Positions 7,620-16,165 of a stretch of 40,115 nucleotides of DNA are shown in pieces. The translations under genes and the position numbers were made by a program. This stretch comes from Clostridia bacterium. GTDB lineage: Bacteria > Bacillota > Clostridia > Oscillospirales > CAG-272. Within the stretch, counting starts at the first letter, position 1; each line of letters opens with the position of its first letter. The DNA lies in NCBI GenBank assembly GCA_017482495.1, contig JAFUMU010000058.1, positions 1 to 40,115 of the forward strand, given 5' to 3'. Below the pieces are notes generated by a model. It worked only from the letters and a program-made list of their open reading frames with translations, was not told the origin of the DNA and searched no databases.

Positions 7620-9413
7620 TTATTCAGGAATCTTAGGGAGCTCATAAGGAGTTACAGGCTCTTCAGGCACATAGCACCAACGCTTGACTGTTGTTTTTAT
7701 ACCGTTTTCGTCCTCGCATACGATCTTAAGAAGGCCGGATCTGAGAGCGATCTCGTCTCCGCTATTAATATCAGTATAGCCGTGTGCTTTTGCCTCTTCT
7801 TCCTCATTGGATTTATCATCAGAATCTTTAGTTTCCTCAGAATCCTCAACTTTCTCTGATTCTTCAGTATCCTTTATCTTATCTTCTGCGGAATCTTTTT
7901 TGCCCTCAACACTGTTTTTAAGTGTCTCGGAATCCACCACCCACACATAGCTGAGGCTTTCTACTCCGTTGTCATCACCGTGAGCCTCAGCGTCTACGGT
8001 AGCATTATCAAGTCCGTCAAGGTCAATTTTAACGGTACTGCCACCGTGAGCAAAAACTACAAGGCAAATGACCACAAAAAGTGCGGGAACTGCATACTGA
8101 AATTTCTCAAGGTACTTATTATCAAGATACACCTGAGGATTGTAGTTTGCTACCCAAATGATCGCAATAAGTGCTGCACAAACAACACCCATTATTATCA
8201 CAAGATATGCAGAAAAGTGGAATGTCCACAATCTTACTGCAGTATTAATATAGACAAGTGACAGGATGGCTGTATACATCCAGGAATTACGCACACCTTT
8301 ATCTGAGATCCTTCTGATCTTTTTTTGCAGAAGGAATCCCAGGGCTACGCTGGCTACAAATGCGAGCGCCACGAAAAACTTACCGAAATGTCCGTCTATG
8401 ATACAAAGCGATACACCCACTGCCATAAGCGGAAGTGTAAGGTAATTTCTCATATCCTGCTTAAATGCTTCATATTTTCCGGGACGTGGACCGTTATTAC
8501 TGAGATAGATGCACATAGCCACAAAATATGCTGCCAATACAAGCCAACTGTAGCCAACATAGAAGCAACCTGCAGAGAACACTACAAGAAGTGAGGAGGC
8601 AAGGGATATATATGTCATCTCTTCAAAGGTAGTCTCCGCTCTGTATGTATCAAGGAAGCAATGTGTTATCACATACGCACCTACTGTTACTGCCATAAGG
8701 AACAATGCTGTATACCACTTACCGAACACCGCAAGAAGCATCTGACCGTTAAACGTTGCAAGATCTACATATATCCGGTTATTGAAGAACATTAAAACAA
8801 AGAGTACAAGACTAAGTAGTCCGAACCATCTTATTCCGCCGTTATCAACCAGGTTTTCGTACAGTCTTCTCACATAGTCACAGAAGACAAACACCACTGC
8901 ACATGCAACGTATCCAGGTATAAGGTGAGCATTACCTGTTGCGTAATAGAAAAGAAGTGAAAAGAATGTCGTTCTGAAAACATACTTAAGTACCGTATAG
9001 AGAAGGTACATATCCTTGAATCTCTCGCGGATGAAAACAAGCACCATAGCGATACCCATAAGGATAAGTGCTATAAACCAATTTTCTCTGATAGCAAGTA
9101 TTATATGCTGGAAAATAAGTCCTGTTACAAACTTATAATATGCAGACGTACTGTCAGAGAGAAAATACTCCGCATTATTTGCTATATAAACTGCCAACAA
9201 CACCAAAGAGGTTGACACAAGATAGCTTCTGAGACTCTCAGGTATGGATACATCTTTGGCATTATTGCCGAACACATTGGATATCACAAGAATTATACTT
9301 ACCAGTACAACAGCGGCAACGCCGACCCAAGAAAAGTTGAACGCAAGCATAAATCCCATACAGAGGAACCAAGCTACAAAAAATGTAAGCTGTCTGAAAT
9401 TCATATTTATCAT
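7620..9413 (-). CDS. Polytopic membrane protein with C-terminal Ig-like domain split by an acidic linker
   Basis: This 597-residue protein has roughly a dozen or more hydrophobic helices between residues 1 and about 455. It then has a soluble tail of about 140 residues. The tail starts VKIDLDGLDNATVDAE and continues SLSYVWVVDS, like the first strands of an Ig/PKD-type sandwich. A very acidic, Lys/Glu/Asp/Ser-rich linker of about 50 residues interrupts it, and LLKIVCEDENG-x5-RWCYV looks like the last strands. The tail is probably outside the cell. The same KIDL-type module occurs in the VWA protein of this operon, so the two may touch. The start has AAGGAGG 5 nt upstream, overlapping the stop of the previous gene. 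It is the last gene of the operon. I do not recognise the family; a channel, transporter or scaffold is possible. Confidence 0.7.
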   Translation of the reverse strand: MINMNFRQLTFFVAWFLCMGFMLAFNFSWVGVAAVVLVSIILVISNVFGNNAKDVSIPESLRSYLVSTSLVLLAVYIANNAEYFLSDSTSAYYKFVTGLIFQHIILAIRENWFIALILMGIAMVLVFIRERFKDMYLLYTVLKYVFRTTFFSLLFYYATGNAHLIPGYVACAVVFVFCDYVRRLYENLVDNGGIRWFGLLSLVLFVLMFFNNRIYVDLATFNGQMLLAVFGKWYTALFLMAVTVGAYVITHCFLDTYRAETTFEEMTYISLASSLLVVFSAGCFYVGYSWLVLAAYFVAMCIYLSNNGPRPGKYEAFKQDMRNYLTLPLMAVGVSLCIIDGHFGKFFVALAFVASVALGFLLQKKIRRISDKGVRNSWMYTAILSLVYINTAVRLWTFHFSAYLVIIMGVVCAALIAIIWVANYNPQVYLDNKYLEKFQYAVPALFVVICLVVFAHGGSTVKIDLDGLDNATVDAEAHGDDNGVESLSYVWVVDSETLKNSVEGKKDSAEDKIKDTEESEKVEDSEETKDSDDKSNEEEEAKAHGYTDINSGDEIALRSGLLKIVCEDENGIKTTVKRWCYVPEEPVTPYELPKIPE

Positions 9414-9423
9414 ACGTTCCTCC

Positions 9424-10482
9424 TTACAACAGTATTACGAACATAAAGATACAGAACAATACCGCGAAGAAGATGCTGTAATGTCTGAGGTCTTTAAATG
9501 GTCTCTTGATATGCACAAAGATCATTCCGCCATACAAAAGTGTATTGATGGCAAAGAATATCCAAGGGGCAACTGCATGAACGCCGTTGACGGGTGATTC
9601 TCTGAGCACTGCCAGCATAAGCACTGACAGAGCAGCGTAAATAATACCCAAGTATACGATGACCTTTTTTGCGAAAGCCTTACCCCTCATTATTCGTCTC
9701 ATTTTCTGAGCTCTTTCGGGATCAAGGGCAACTGCACCCATGCTTCTATAGCTGATATAGGCAGAATCAAAGTCGTTATTTTCATACTCACTATCGCCCC
9801 AAAGTGCATATGCAGGTCTATACCCCTTGCTTATAGCTCTGTAAACATAGTCGCGTCCGATCTGCTCGTCCTTCTCTACACCAAGCCCCTTAAGATATAT
9901 ACATCCGAGAAGATAAAACGCCTTGGCAACGCCTGCATTTACATAGTCTTTAAGCTCAGATATCTCATCTGATCCAAGGGGAGCATCTCCATCCTCTATC
10001 TTTTCCTGAAATTCCTTAAGACGCTTTTCATATGCGTACGGAGGAATGTAAAGAGATACTGATGTAGTCACCTTTTTTTCAAGGATACCGTCTGTAAGAA
10101 GTATGTCAAGCTGCGTCTGAGGTACATTCAAACTATAAAGGATAGCGGCAATGATAGTTCTCGAAATATCGGTAGCAAGTCCACTGGACTCCACGCTTCT
10201 GAGAATATTATTGATATCTACTGCTGTAATACCTGCAGTCTCAAGAGAATCCAGATATTTTACAATTGAACTTCCTCTGAGTGCCAGCTCAAGCTGTACC
10301 ACCTCAATTGCAGGTATACTCTGAGCAAGCAATACGTCCTTTACTCTATCAACATTATGATAGATCTCTTTGCCTTCCACCGTTACTGCACTTTTCAGTA
10401 CCTGCGCTGTTCTTGAGGGCCAGTTGGGAACATTCTTCTTCTCTTCGGCACCTGAAAACAATTTGGAATTCAAATTAGCCAT
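9424..10482 (-). CDS. Sel1-like repeat protein with three C-terminal membrane helices
   Basis: This 352-residue protein has an N-terminal helical region. It also has Sel1/TPR-like repeats around 190-260 (AGVAKAFYLLGCIYLKGLGVEKDE is a good Sel1 repeat, followed by AISKGYRPAYALWGDSEY). The last 80 residues hold three hydrophobic helices. Sel1 repeats are protein-protein adaptors, so this is probably a membrane-tethered scaffold facing the cytosol. It begins 23 bp after the pseudokinase gene and ends 10 bp before the polytopic protein gene, inside the operon. The ribosome site is weak (GAAAGA/AGAGAAA). The repeat call is fairly sure; the partners are not known. Confidence 0.72.
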   Translation of the reverse strand: MANLNSKLFSGAEEKKNVPNWPSRTAQVLKSAVTVEGKEIYHNVDRVKDVLLAQSIPAIEVVQLELALRGSSIVKYLDSLETAGITAVDINNILRSVESSGLATDISRTIIAAILYSLNVPQTQLDILLTDGILEKKVTTSVSLYIPPYAYEKRLKEFQEKIEDGDAPLGSDEISELKDYVNAGVAKAFYLLGCIYLKGLGVEKDEQIGRDYVYRAISKGYRPAYALWGDSEYENNDFDSAYISYRSMGAVALDPERAQKMRRIMRGKAFAKKVIVYLGIIYAALSVLMLAVLRESPVNGVHAVAPWIFFAINTLLYGGMIFVHIKRPFKDLRHYSIFFAVLFCIFMFVILL

Positions 10483-10505
10483 TATTTTTCTCTATTCTTT
10501 CGTTA

Positions 10506-11519
10506 TTATTTTGAAAGCATTTCCAAGGCTCTGAGCCACTGACCCGGTGTAGGAAGATCAATATTCTCTTCTCTGAGCGCGGTGCTCTGTCTGAGCACGC
10601 GTCTGAACTGCGCTTTGAACTCATCAGGCAGTTTTGCCCATCTTTCCCTCGCAGCCTCGTGGTCTATGGTCTCACCAAGTTCATTACTCTTATCGGTCTC
10701 ATCAAAAATAAAATGGGGATATTTATGGTAAGCCCAGAAATACTGCCGGTATGCGCCGGGATCGATATTTACCATTTTATTCATGACTGTACCATAGTTA
10801 TAGAACTGGTTTCCTTCGTATGGAAGTCTGCCGATCATAAGTCGGAACAGCATTGCTGCTATCTGATAATAATCGGAATTTTCGTCAAGCTTTCCGTTAT
10901 ACTTCTCTTTATCGTAAATATATGGTGGAGCAAATTCTGTTGCTATAGCTCTGCAATCGATCTCATCGAAAACAGATTCGCTTCCCTTTCTTCTCAGTTT
11001 TGTTGAAAACTTGAGAAGGACCTCGCCTGTTCTGTCGTTATAGAATATCTGATTCATATTGAAGTTATGATACATATATCCGTTTCTATCAAGCTCATCA
11101 AATGCCTTGAGCAGATTTTTGGAGATAGTCATTACCCAAGGATTTCTCCAGTCAAGCTCATTTTTAGGAAGCTGTGGATTCTCAAAGAGAAGCTCTCTGA
11201 GAGGGGTGAGCGTCGGGTAAGCTCTTTGGTTGAAAATGTAGTACAGCTTTATTGCATCATCCTCAACTGTTTCCACGATATCAACAGGCCATTCGATACT
11301 ATCCATCAAAATAGGGTCAAGCAATATTGTTGAATGCCACTTAGCCTGTCTTCTCGTCATTTTACTTTGGCGTTCGCCCAGCGGCACCACCCTCACGGTG
11401 GTGTCGCTGGGTACATGAGTTGCGGTAGTTACATCCTCGATCCTGCCATCGGGAAACAGATAAAAATTATAGCCGCTGAGACTACTGAATTCCAGCCTGC
11501 TTAAATTATTACTCTGCAT
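10506..11519 (-). CDS. Pseudokinase (Hanks-type fold with lost catalytic residues)
   Basis: This 337-residue cytosolic protein has the C-lobe of a Ser/Thr kinase: a helix with DRNGYMYHNFNMNQIFYN at 144-161, EFAPPYIYD at 195-203 (APE-like) and DYYQIAAMLFRLMIGRLPY at 216-234. The catalytic loop HRDIKPQN is replaced by YHNFNMNQ (150-157), so the catalytic Asp, Lys and metal-binding Asn have become Asn, Asn and Gln. DFG is replaced by KFS at 170-172. There is no glycine-rich loop. It is therefore very probably inactive and acts as a scaffold or switch. An intact kinase of the same fold is encoded at 26212-27318. The gene lies in the operon 50 bp after the GAP1-like gene, with AGAAAGGA upstream. 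Confidence 0.82.
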   Translation of the reverse strand: MQSNNLSRLEFSSLSGYNFYLFPDGRIEDVTTATHVPSDTTVRVVPLGERQSKMTRRQAKWHSTILLDPILMDSIEWPVDIVETVEDDAIKLYYIFNQRAYPTLTPLRELLFENPQLPKNELDWRNPWVMTISKNLLKAFDELDRNGYMYHNFNMNQIFYNDRTGEVLLKFSTKLRRKGSESVFDEIDCRAIATEFAPPYIYDKEKYNGKLDENSDYYQIAAMLFRLMIGRLPYEGNQFYNYGTVMNKMVNIDPGAYRQYFWAYHKYPHFIFDETDKSNELGETIDHEAARERWAKLPDEFKAQFRRVLRQSTALREENIDLPTPGQWLRALEMLSK

Positions 11520-11569
11520 TTTAGGAATCGTCCGTTCCTTTCTGATTTCTTCTGTTTATTATGTTCAGA

Positions 11570-13843
11570 TCATTCATCTGAAAGGTGGCTGAAGTTGTCT
11601 CCGACGTCGTTGGGATCATCTACAGCCTTCTTTTTCTTTGCTCCGAAGCCTCCGAAAAGGGATCCGAAAAGTCCGCCCTTCTTCTTATCTCCGTTATTGT
11701 CTGCAGCCACATTCTGTGTTTTTTCAACCTTACGCTGTTCCTTTTCAGCCTTACGCTGCTCCTTAAGCTCTTCCTTTGCGCTCTTTTTGCGCTCTTTGAT
11801 CTCGTTTCTGAGAATATCCATCACTCTCTTATTAACAGCTTCAGGATCGGAATGCTTATTGATATATTCAAGTGCTGTATTAAAGAAGTTTTCAAGATTG
11901 TCTGTCTTCTGCCAGAACTCGTCTGTTGATATTGCCTCCTGCATTGCATCGGGATTGAGGACCAGCTCTACCTTATTTTCTACAAGAAGGTCTATGAGAG
12001 GAATATTCATCGGTCTTGCAAAATGACTCCATACAAGGATATATCTGCAATCCTTTTCCATTCCCAAATGGAGTGCGTATGTAAGAAGATTCTTTGAATA
12101 GATGACCACGTCGGCTTCATCAAGCACTATTTCCTGAGTAAACACACATCCATTCTTAAGATATGTTATTATTGCATCCTTATCTCTGTTCTCAACAGCG
12201 GTCACTGCATATATAAAGTCCCCGGAGGGCTGGATAGCGGGATATCTTTCAAGGAACATATGGTAGAACTTCTTATACTCTTCGATACGTTCAACCTTGA
12301 AACTGTTACGGAAAGCGAAGTCATATTCAAGCACAAGTGTATCATACTTAACGCCTATGCCTTCGCAGATCTTTTTAAATGCAGTCTGATATTCAGAGTA
12401 GACATTATAGAAATCCTCGCCCGCCTTCTGCTTTTCAAGTGCAATTGCCTCACACTTGCCTGAGAATATCTGTCTGATCTTCAGCTTAACGGGATTTTCG
12501 GGGATGCCTACCAGGAACTGCTCCATTGAGTCATAGGTAGTACCTTCGGCTGATACCAAAAGATTAGCCTCTCTAAGGTAATAATCCATAAGGATCTTGA
12601 TACCCACCTCATTCTTTTCGATAACAGAGCAAAGTCTTGCGAAAAGGACTGCGTCCTTTCTTTGAATAAGCATAAATTTATATGCTTCATCTGCGCTAAG
12701 CTTACCCATAAAGGAGTTAAGATAGTTGAGGTATGCCTCTGTAAGCTTTTCAGACTGAGATTTACTTATCTTGTCAACGATCTTTTCTGTGATCATATCG
12801 TTAACAGTGATATCTCTGCTCGTTACCATGTTCATAAGGATGCAAAGTCTGTCCACAATGTAGTCATTTATGGGAAGATTCAGACTAAGCCACTCATAGA
12901 AGTGCTTGATAAGCTCCTCGTTGGAAAGAGTATCAAGCTTTGTCGTAGCTGTTTTAAATGCGAGATTAAGAAGATCATTATTTTCAGTTTTTGCAAATCC
13001 GATCTTAGTAAGTCTGTCTTCTATTCTTTCAAAGAAGGCATCCTTGTATGCAAGTGATGTGGGGTAAGCATTTACGTAATAAAGTGCAAATGTATACTTA
13101 CTCAGCCAATCCTCAAGCGCTGCATCGATAATATTATTAGTTCCCGTAACAGGGTCGATATACTTAACTCTCTCGGGAATACTGTCTGTAAATACGATAG
13201 AACAACATTCAGAGGACTTGGGCTTAGCATATGTCTCTGCTGTTATACGGTGTCTGAGAGAATAAGGAAGCGCGCTGTACGCAAGATACATAAGTGCATT
13301 TGCCATCTCATCACTGCCGTCAGTTTTTACATATATTGTTATCTTGGCGGTTTCGAAGAAAAGTCTGTAGATCGCCTTCATAAAGGTTACATAGCTCTCT
13401 GCTGTCATATTACAAAGAGCAAGAGCTTTTTCCTCTGTTATAGGCTCTGAATACGCAAGCTCTCCGGGAACAGAAGCTGTTTCCTCGGGGGTGAAGTGAT
13501 AATTGGACTTATCTATTGCAAGAATATTATTAGGGTTCTTAAGGACCTCATATGTATTTTCAAACAGGAATGCATGGCTGAAGTATATGCCTCTTCCAAG
13601 GAAGTCTCTTCCTGCATAATTTACATATGCATTACCGATACCCGCATCGCCTGCATATATCTGATGCATACATACGCCGTCAGGAGTCTTATCGCTCTGA
13701 GCGATCTGGTTACCTGCAGCGGCACTGTCTGCAATTGATGACAGCTCACTGGGCATATCGGGTGATTTATTCAAAGACTGCCAGCCGGCTCCTGCCTCAT
13801 TGCCGCCAAGTCTTGTAAAACAGAATTGATAAAACTTATTCAT
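11570..13843 (-). CDS. GTPase-associated protein 1-like (GAP1-N2 domain) protein
   Basis: This 757-residue cytosolic protein has an N-terminus (FYQFCFTRLGGNEAGAGWQS, then DMPSELSSIADSA) that matches my memory of the GAP1-N2 domain. Those proteins are coded beside TRAFAC-type GTPases in proposed NTP-dependent conflict systems. Residues about 250-690 are helical. The tail is unusual: a Lys/Glu/Arg coiled segment (about 690-720), then GGLFGSLFGGFGAKKKKA, a glycine/phenylalanine/lysine stretch that could bind membrane. The next gene upstream (13926-15407) is a GTPase, which fits the GAP1 pairing. The ribosome site AAAGGA precedes the start at 13843. Its effect on the GTPase (activation, recruitment or other) is not visible. 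Confidence 0.75.
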   Translation of the reverse strand: MNKFYQFCFTRLGGNEAGAGWQSLNKSPDMPSELSSIADSAAAGNQIAQSDKTPDGVCMHQIYAGDAGIGNAYVNYAGRDFLGRGIYFSHAFLFENTYEVLKNPNNILAIDKSNYHFTPEETASVPGELAYSEPITEEKALALCNMTAESYVTFMKAIYRLFFETAKITIYVKTDGSDEMANALMYLAYSALPYSLRHRITAETYAKPKSSECCSIVFTDSIPERVKYIDPVTGTNNIIDAALEDWLSKYTFALYYVNAYPTSLAYKDAFFERIEDRLTKIGFAKTENNDLLNLAFKTATTKLDTLSNEELIKHFYEWLSLNLPINDYIVDRLCILMNMVTSRDITVNDMITEKIVDKISKSQSEKLTEAYLNYLNSFMGKLSADEAYKFMLIQRKDAVLFARLCSVIEKNEVGIKILMDYYLREANLLVSAEGTTYDSMEQFLVGIPENPVKLKIRQIFSGKCEAIALEKQKAGEDFYNVYSEYQTAFKKICEGIGVKYDTLVLEYDFAFRNSFKVERIEEYKKFYHMFLERYPAIQPSGDFIYAVTAVENRDKDAIITYLKNGCVFTQEIVLDEADVVIYSKNLLTYALHLGMEKDCRYILVWSHFARPMNIPLIDLLVENKVELVLNPDAMQEAISTDEFWQKTDNLENFFNTALEYINKHSDPEAVNKRVMDILRNEIKERKKSAKEELKEQRKAEKEQRKVEKTQNVAADNNGDKKKGGLFGSLFGGFGAKKKKAVDDPNDVGDNFSHLSDE

Positions 13844-13925
13844 ATAATTGACCGATCCTTTCTTTGGCTTTTTGTCGGCTTATGTGCCGCGACTACTGAT
13901 TTAGTATTTGCGCTCAAAGGAATAA

Positions 13926-15407
13926 TCAGCAGGTGAGCTCGTACTTATAAGCCTCTTTCTCTGCATCTGTCATAGGTCTTGTTCTTGTCCTTCTCAAAAG
14001 CTTATCCACTGCAGTTCTTGGAAGCTCCACAACTGCGGGCTCGGGAAGCTTTCTGGGCTCGGGAAGTCTGATGGGAACATCGCTTCTGATATATCCGAAT
14101 TTTTTGAACATCCACAGAAGAGGCTCTGCAATACGGCGGGGGATAGGGGGCATTACAGGGCAGAACTGTCCGTTCTCGTTCTTTGCAACATCACATCCTG
14201 TTGCAGAGAAAACGAAAAAGTTATAATCGCTATACTGAGTTCTCAGAGCGGTCTTAAGCTCATCGATGACAATGCTCTTGATCTTGGGCTCGAGAATATT
14301 ATATTCTGTTGCATTGAAAAGAGGCTTCTTAAGCTCGGAGAAGGTATCGATAATAGGTGTGATATCTCTTCTTCCTTCCGCAGGAAGCATTGTCTCAAAC
14401 ATATCGCTCTTGGGAATACAAACTGCAAGAGGAATATTACAAAGCTCTGTTGATTTGATATCTGTAAATACTGTATGGATAGTATTAAGAACGATCTGAG
14501 GCTCGGAGGACTTTTTGCTCTCCTCGTCCAGGTCATAATTAACATTGATATTAAGCTGTGAGGGGTCTACCAGCAGGATGATTCCGTCAGACTTTGTAAC
14601 GAATTCACCGTAGTTGATCATTGCCTCTGCATCCTGACAGGTCTCACCTGCGATATCGTAGATAACGATAGTATCTGTCTTAACAGATCTGTCGGGCATA
14701 ATCTGTGTAAGGTCATATACCATAGGCTGAGGAAGCACGCCCTTCTGTGTTGAAGGAGGAAGGGGCTGATTGAGCTTAACCGGATTGTCCTTGATAAAGT
14801 TATTAACGTGGTCATCGCAGAAGTTGGATGCCATGCCTACGTAGCTTACATATTTGGACATATATGTAAGTATCTGAGAGATATAAACAGTTTTGCCTGC
14901 ACCTGTTACACCAATAACTGACAGGAACTTTGTCTTCTTTTTACCGTACTGTAAGGGAATGGGGTTATGACACCTGGGGCACACGCGGCGCCTTGTCTGC
15001 TTACCGTATATATCCTCTACTGCTGTTACCATTCCGTCAGCGTCATAAATAAAGCAATCGCCTGCGGCATTTGTGCGTAACACCTTTCTTCCCTCAGCAG
15101 TGTTAGGATTAATTATAGGAAGCTGATATACCTCGCAACCGAATTTTTCCCACTCACTGTTGGTGGTTCTCTCTGTCTTTACATCCTCATATTTGGACCA
15201 GAAGGCCTCATACTGGGGATCGTCCTTTTTTGCGAACATCATGGCTGCATTATACTCTGCCATAAGTCTTGCTCTCTCGGGAGAATCAGACATAAGCTCA
15301 ATATCCTGGAGGGAGCGTGAAGGAGTTTTGATAGTTTCCATTCGGAAGTGCACTTCCTTATGGGAAAACTCCGCAAAGCAATAAGGACATTTTATTCTAT
15401 AATCCAT
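13926..15407 (-). CDS. TRAFAC-type GTPase with split zinc ribbon
   Basis: This 493-residue protein is a predicted soluble GTP switch, like the double-GTPase (DO-GTPase) group linked to GAP1 proteins. G1 (P-loop) is GVTGAGKT at 166-173, G3 is YDIAGE at 250-255, followed by IILLVDPSQL at 276-285, and a G4-like PKSD sits near 333. G5 may be FSATG near 410. CPYC at 7-10 and CPRC at 143-146 look like two halves of one zinc ribbon, with 132 residues of mostly helical sequence between them. GTGAGG precedes the start. It lies 33 bp after the 237-residue gene and just upstream of the GAP1-like gene. The nucleotide preference (GTP) comes from the family, since only a weak G4 motif is visible. Confidence 0.8.
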   Translation of the reverse strand: MDYRIKCPYCFAEFSHKEVHFRMETIKTPSRSLQDIELMSDSPERARLMAEYNAAMMFAKKDDPQYEAFWSKYEDVKTERTTNSEWEKFGCEVYQLPIINPNTAEGRKVLRTNAAGDCFIYDADGMVTAVEDIYGKQTRRRVCPRCHNPIPLQYGKKKTKFLSVIGVTGAGKTVYISQILTYMSKYVSYVGMASNFCDDHVNNFIKDNPVKLNQPLPPSTQKGVLPQPMVYDLTQIMPDRSVKTDTIVIYDIAGETCQDAEAMINYGEFVTKSDGIILLVDPSQLNINVNYDLDEESKKSSEPQIVLNTIHTVFTDIKSTELCNIPLAVCIPKSDMFETMLPAEGRRDITPIIDTFSELKKPLFNATEYNILEPKIKSIVIDELKTALRTQYSDYNFFVFSATGCDVAKNENGQFCPVMPPIPRRIAEPLLWMFKKFGYIRSDVPIRLPEPRKLPEPAVVELPRTAVDKLLRRTRTRPMTDAEKEAYKYELTC

Positions 15408-15440
15408 AATTTTTCCTCACTTTAAATATCCGTTATATTT

Positions 15441-16154
15441 TTACACTCTGGATTCAACTTTGATAAGTGTGATACTGTCGCAAGCCGTAAATTCGGGAAT
15501 CTTCTGGCCAAGAGGGCTCTTTATAAGGAACCATCTGCCAAGCATTGCCTTAGTTACGGGATACACACAGGGATTATCACCTATCCTATATGTTATACTT
15601 CCATCCACATAATCATTTGCCCGGTCTATATACACCTCACAGAAGTCTGTTTCATTCTGCTTGGGTTTGAAAACATGACCTGCTTTACCTGTAAGCTTGA
15701 TTCCGAAAATGCTGCCTGTCTCAACTGTATGACGGCGTATCTGATACTTCATCTCCACACACACAGCAAAGTTGACAGTTTCTATATTATTGGGGAAATA
15801 CACGTTCATCGTGTCTGTATCGGGGTTATATGCTGCACCAAGAATAGTATATCTTGAAGCCTTGGCATCTAGCTGGATAGCAGAGCCGTTGCTGAGGTAT
15901 ACATGACGGCCGATACACTGAACAGACGCGTCCATGCTCTTGATATAGAGCTTTTCACCGTCACGCAGGTTTTCCGCCGTGGCAAGCATAGCAGGAAGAT
16001 TTTCCTGGGTGATCACAAGGTCTCGGTTTACCGCGTAGGAGAAAAGAAGAAAATGAGTACAGCCCATTTCATTAAAGTGGAGCTTATGCAGTGCGTCCAC
16101 GCTGGGGCTCATAAGATATCCGTTGCCCTGAAAGCTTTTGCATTCTATTTTCAT
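15441..16154 (-). CDS. Unrecognised 237-residue protein, probably beta-rich
   Basis: I do not recognise this protein. It has no signal peptide or membrane segment. Its sequence alternates short hydrophobic strands with turns (for example VYLSNGSAIQLDA, NVYFPNNIETVNFAVCVEM and CEVYIDRANDYVDGSITYRIG), suggesting one or two beta-sandwich domains. It begins 11 bp after the 618-residue gene. A strong AAGGAGG overlaps that gene's stop, so the two are translationally coupled and probably act together. It could be a structural adaptor for the tubulin or the GTPase. A divergent FHA-like domain is possible but I cannot show one. Confidence 0.7.
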   Translation of the reverse strand: MKIECKSFQGNGYLMSPSVDALHKLHFNEMGCTHFLLFSYAVNRDLVITQENLPAMLATAENLRDGEKLYIKSMDASVQCIGRHVYLSNGSAIQLDAKASRYTILGAAYNPDTDTMNVYFPNNIETVNFAVCVEMKYQIRRHTVETGSIFGIKLTGKAGHVFKPKQNETDFCEVYIDRANDYVDGSITYRIGDNPCVYPVTKAMLGRWFLIKSPLGQKIPEFTACDSITLIKVESRV

Positions 16155-16165
16155 GGTAAACCTCC

